Translations under genes and position numbers: made by a program
Source of the DNA: an uncultured Actinomycetes bacterium
GTDB lineage: Bacteria; Actinomycetota; Actinomycetes; Nanopelagicales; Nanopelagicaceae
Direction: 5' to 3'
Assembly (NCBI GenBank): GCA_903892335.1
Contig: CAITID010000163.1
Location: forward strand, 1-35,728
Length of the DNA: 35,728 bases
Shown here: positions 31,751 through 35,728 of the stretch, one piece after another
How positions within the stretch are numbered: the first letter of the stretch is position 1
Layout: each line of letters begins with the position of its first letter
Notes under the pieces: generated by a model
What the model was told of the DNA's origin: nothing
Databases searched by the model: none
The model's input: the letters and a program-made list of their open reading frames with translations, nothing else

Positions 31751-31927
31751 TTATGAACGCGGTTTGTAAGTATCCTCTGCGTAAGGATCCTGTTCATCAA
31801 AACCTTTATTGGGTTCAACTTCTCCATGTAACTCTTTAGCCAATCTCTCTAGATCCATATCTTGGCTTGAGTACTTAAGATCTCTTGCAACTTTTGCTTG
31901 CTTAGCTTTTGAACGGCCGCGCCCCAT
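31751..31927 (-). CDS. DUF3073 small protein, 58 aa (below the ORF-track length limit)
   Basis: The minus frame encodes MGRGRSKAKQAKVARDLKYS then SQDMDLERLAKELHGEVEPN and a short acidic C-terminus ending YKPRS. The MGRGR-x-KAKQ-KVAR-LKY opening is the hallmark of actinobacterial DUF3073. A strong Shine-Dalgarno (AGGAGG, 7-nt spacer) precedes the ATG, the clearest in this part of the window, suggesting high expression. The basic N-terminal helix suggests RNA or ribosome contact (inference). Function unknown. Confidence 0.9.
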   Translation of the reverse strand: MGRGRSKAKQAKVARDLKYSSQDMDLERLAKELHGEVEPNKGFDEQDPYAEDTYKPRS

Positions 31928-31934
31928 AGCGTGA

Positions 31935-31940
31935 CCTCCT
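31935..31940 (-). promoter_or_regulatory. Consensus Shine-Dalgarno of the DUF3073 gene
   Basis: The minus strand reads AAAGGAGGTCACGCTATG, a perfect AGGAGG with a 7-nt spacer. It confirms a gene missed by the ORF track. Confidence 0.85.
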
Positions 31941-31971
31941 TTAAATCTCTAGATTCTGTCAGACGGGTAGA

Positions 31972-33312
31972 TTAGCGCAACGCTGGGCCATCGACCATTG
32001 GAGGCTTTCCGCCCTTGAACAGGGTTCGGATGCCCACCGCCTGCAGAAATAGGCTCATACCCAAAATTGGTAGCCTAAATCGATGATCTCCGATTGTGAC
32101 TAGGGATATCAACCAGGAGGTAGAAATTGCAATCATGGCAATTGATCCAATCAACCTTTCGAGCTGCCTAGCCCGCCACAAAATAATGAAGCCATAGAAC
32201 AAAAATCCAAGTCCTCCTAAAAACCATGACCATGAAACAAGTGAACCAATAGGGCCACGAACCAGTTTGTCACCATCTGGATTTTGCTGCATGTCCCTTA
32301 CTGGATGAATCTTTAGCCATGGGTTTCTTGCCATAGTTCCATTTGCTAATTGCCCTTCCCACGGAGACCAAAAGAATTTAGTTTTATTGTAGAAAAGTTT
32401 TGCAGCTTTTGTTGGATTATTTAAATACCATTTCAAAACACATGCCACTTGCTGGCTATCTTTTTCAGCATCCGTTCCAGATGTGGTGCAGGGAACACCA
32501 ACATCTTTACTTGCATATCCACCCTCTGCCTTATCACCTGCGCCAATATTCATTGTGCCGCCAAGGTTTGTGGAAATACTATTTAAACCTACCGCTTGAT
32601 TATTTCTAAATATTAGCGTTGCCGGGAAGAAGAGGGTTACCGCCAATGACACTGCAACTAACAATGCAGCAGATCTCCATGGCTTGCGAATTAATATCCA
32701 AAGTAAAGTAACTAATATGCCAGAAACAATTAAGCGTGGCTGGATGAATGACATAAAGCCAAAGATTGCTGAAGAGATTGCAATATAAGGAAGTAATTTC
32801 TTGTCATCTTTTTGAACAAAATCCTTAATTAGCAAACCAGCAACAATTAAATATCCAGCAGCAGCTGGTGATTCATAGCCAACCGCAATAGAGCTAAGTG
32901 AAAGAGTTGGATTAAGTAGAATCATAAAAAAGGCCAGGTATGCAAAGTTTTTTAATCTAGTTTTTACAAGCTGGGCTGCAAAAAAGTAGGCACTAAATGA
33001 GTAAATCGCAGATTGCACAACTGCTAAAGTGGTTAATACAAAACTCTTACCAATGACCGATAAAAACAAAATAAACAATGGATAACCTGCTGGCCAATAA
33101 GTAAGTTTTGTTTCAGTCGAGAAGATTCCATCTTTGAGCATTGCGTCATAACCGGTCAAATAGTTTTCACCATCCGCACCAAGCCAGGCACCGCCTTGCA
33201 CATTACTAATAATGATTAACTTGATAACAAATATGGCTATTGCCCAATACACAAATTCTTTAGCTAAATTGCGTTGCTTAACACTTCTAGCACGCTTTGA
33301 TTTACTTGCCAT
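31972..33312 (-). CDS. Polytopic GT-C-like glycosyltransferase (GT39/PMT-like)
   Basis: 446 aa with about ten hydrophobic helices after a basic N-terminus (MASKSKRARSVKQRN). The first extracytoplasmic loop has QGGAWLGADGENYLTGYDAML, an acidic D-x-E site in the place typical of GT-C enzymes. TYWPAGYPLFILFLSVIG then resembles the membrane glycosyltransferase family that uses polyprenyl-phosphate sugars. A long outer loop lies around residues 235-345 (GTTSGTDAEKDSQQVACVL). It probably adds sugars to lipid, wall polymer or protein on the outer face. Donor and acceptor unknown. Monocistronic by spacing. Confidence 0.7.
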   Translation of the reverse strand: MASKSKRARSVKQRNLAKEFVYWAIAIFVIKLIIISNVQGGAWLGADGENYLTGYDAMLKDGIFSTETKLTYWPAGYPLFILFLSVIGKSFVLTTLAVVQSAIYSFSAYFFAAQLVKTRLKNFAYLAFFMILLNPTLSLSSIAVGYESPAAAGYLIVAGLLIKDFVQKDDKKLLPYIAISSAIFGFMSFIQPRLIVSGILVTLLWILIRKPWRSAALLVAVSLAVTLFFPATLIFRNNQAVGLNSISTNLGGTMNIGAGDKAEGGYASKDVGVPCTTSGTDAEKDSQQVACVLKWYLNNPTKAAKLFYNKTKFFWSPWEGQLANGTMARNPWLKIHPVRDMQQNPDGDKLVRGPIGSLVSWSWFLGGLGFLFYGFIILWRARQLERLIGSIAMIAISTSWLISLVTIGDHRFRLPILGMSLFLQAVGIRTLFKGGKPPMVDGPALR

Positions 33313-33363
33313 CAGATCTCCTTGGGTTAATGCAGGTGAATTCTAAGGTACTTAAGTCTTTAT

Positions 33364-35728
<2,365 letters not shown>

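Overview
The window looks like a chromosomal segment of a low-GC, streamlined actinobacterium. Freshwater Candidatus Nanopelagicales (acI: Planktophila/Nanopelagicus-like) is the best guess. The actinobacterial markers are two mycothiol genes (mshA, mshD), an orphan GlnR, BldC, DUF3073, DUF5302, a MraY/WecA-type transferase beside Sua5, and a tRNA-Glu/Asp/Phe cluster. AT-rich sequence by eye, very short gaps, 4-bp stop/start overlaps, few Shine-Dalgarno sites and two convergent pairs sharing a CTAA stop quartet indicate streamlining. No rRNA, CRISPR array, transposase or integrase was seen.

Region 1 (1-10.1 kb) is a conserved actinobacterial core. It holds a phosphate-type two-component pair (regX3/phoP-like, partial, and senX3/phoR-like) divergent from phoU. 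Next come gpm, a YbjN-like gene and mshA, the order known around mycobacterial senX3. Then follow an asparaginase, a nitrobindin-like barrel protein, a previously uncalled 37-aa membrane ORF, ygfZ, a Fur/Zur regulator, DUF4395 and a thioredoxin. Divergent from these are glnR and mshD.

Region 2 (10.1-16.1 kb) is metabolic. It has a DHDPS-superfamily lyase, a degenerate tRNA, an aldose-epimerase/PfkB-kinase/UPF0303 operon, and an electron-transfer operon: a ferric-reductase-like membrane flavocytochrome, an exported FMN-binding protein and ApbE.

Region 3 (16.0-27.5 kb) is devoted to the cell surface. It contains a nucleotide-sugar SDR, a UDP-sugar 6-dehydrogenase and a Wzy/WaaL-like polymerase/ligase with C-terminal repeats. 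Beside them is a large exported Ig-like surface protein encoded directly downstream of an ECF sigma factor fused to a transmembrane helix and an extracytoplasmic domain. A more AT-rich cluster follows: two Gfo/Idh/MocA oxidoreductases, an unrecognised glycosyltransferase-like protein and a GNAT acyltransferase, ending at a tRNA-Lys. The membrane-tethered sigma factor plus surface protein, with a structured leader between them, is the most interesting candidate system here.

Region 4 (27.5-35.7 kb) returns to housekeeping: tRNA-Lys, sua5, tRNA-Glu/Asp/Phe, a GtrA-like protein, wecA, DUF5302, bldC, an unknown conserved protein, DUF3073 (missed by the ORF track), a GT-C-like membrane protein, purB, and purA truncated by the right edge.

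All family assignments come from reading motifs in the translations. No database search was run.
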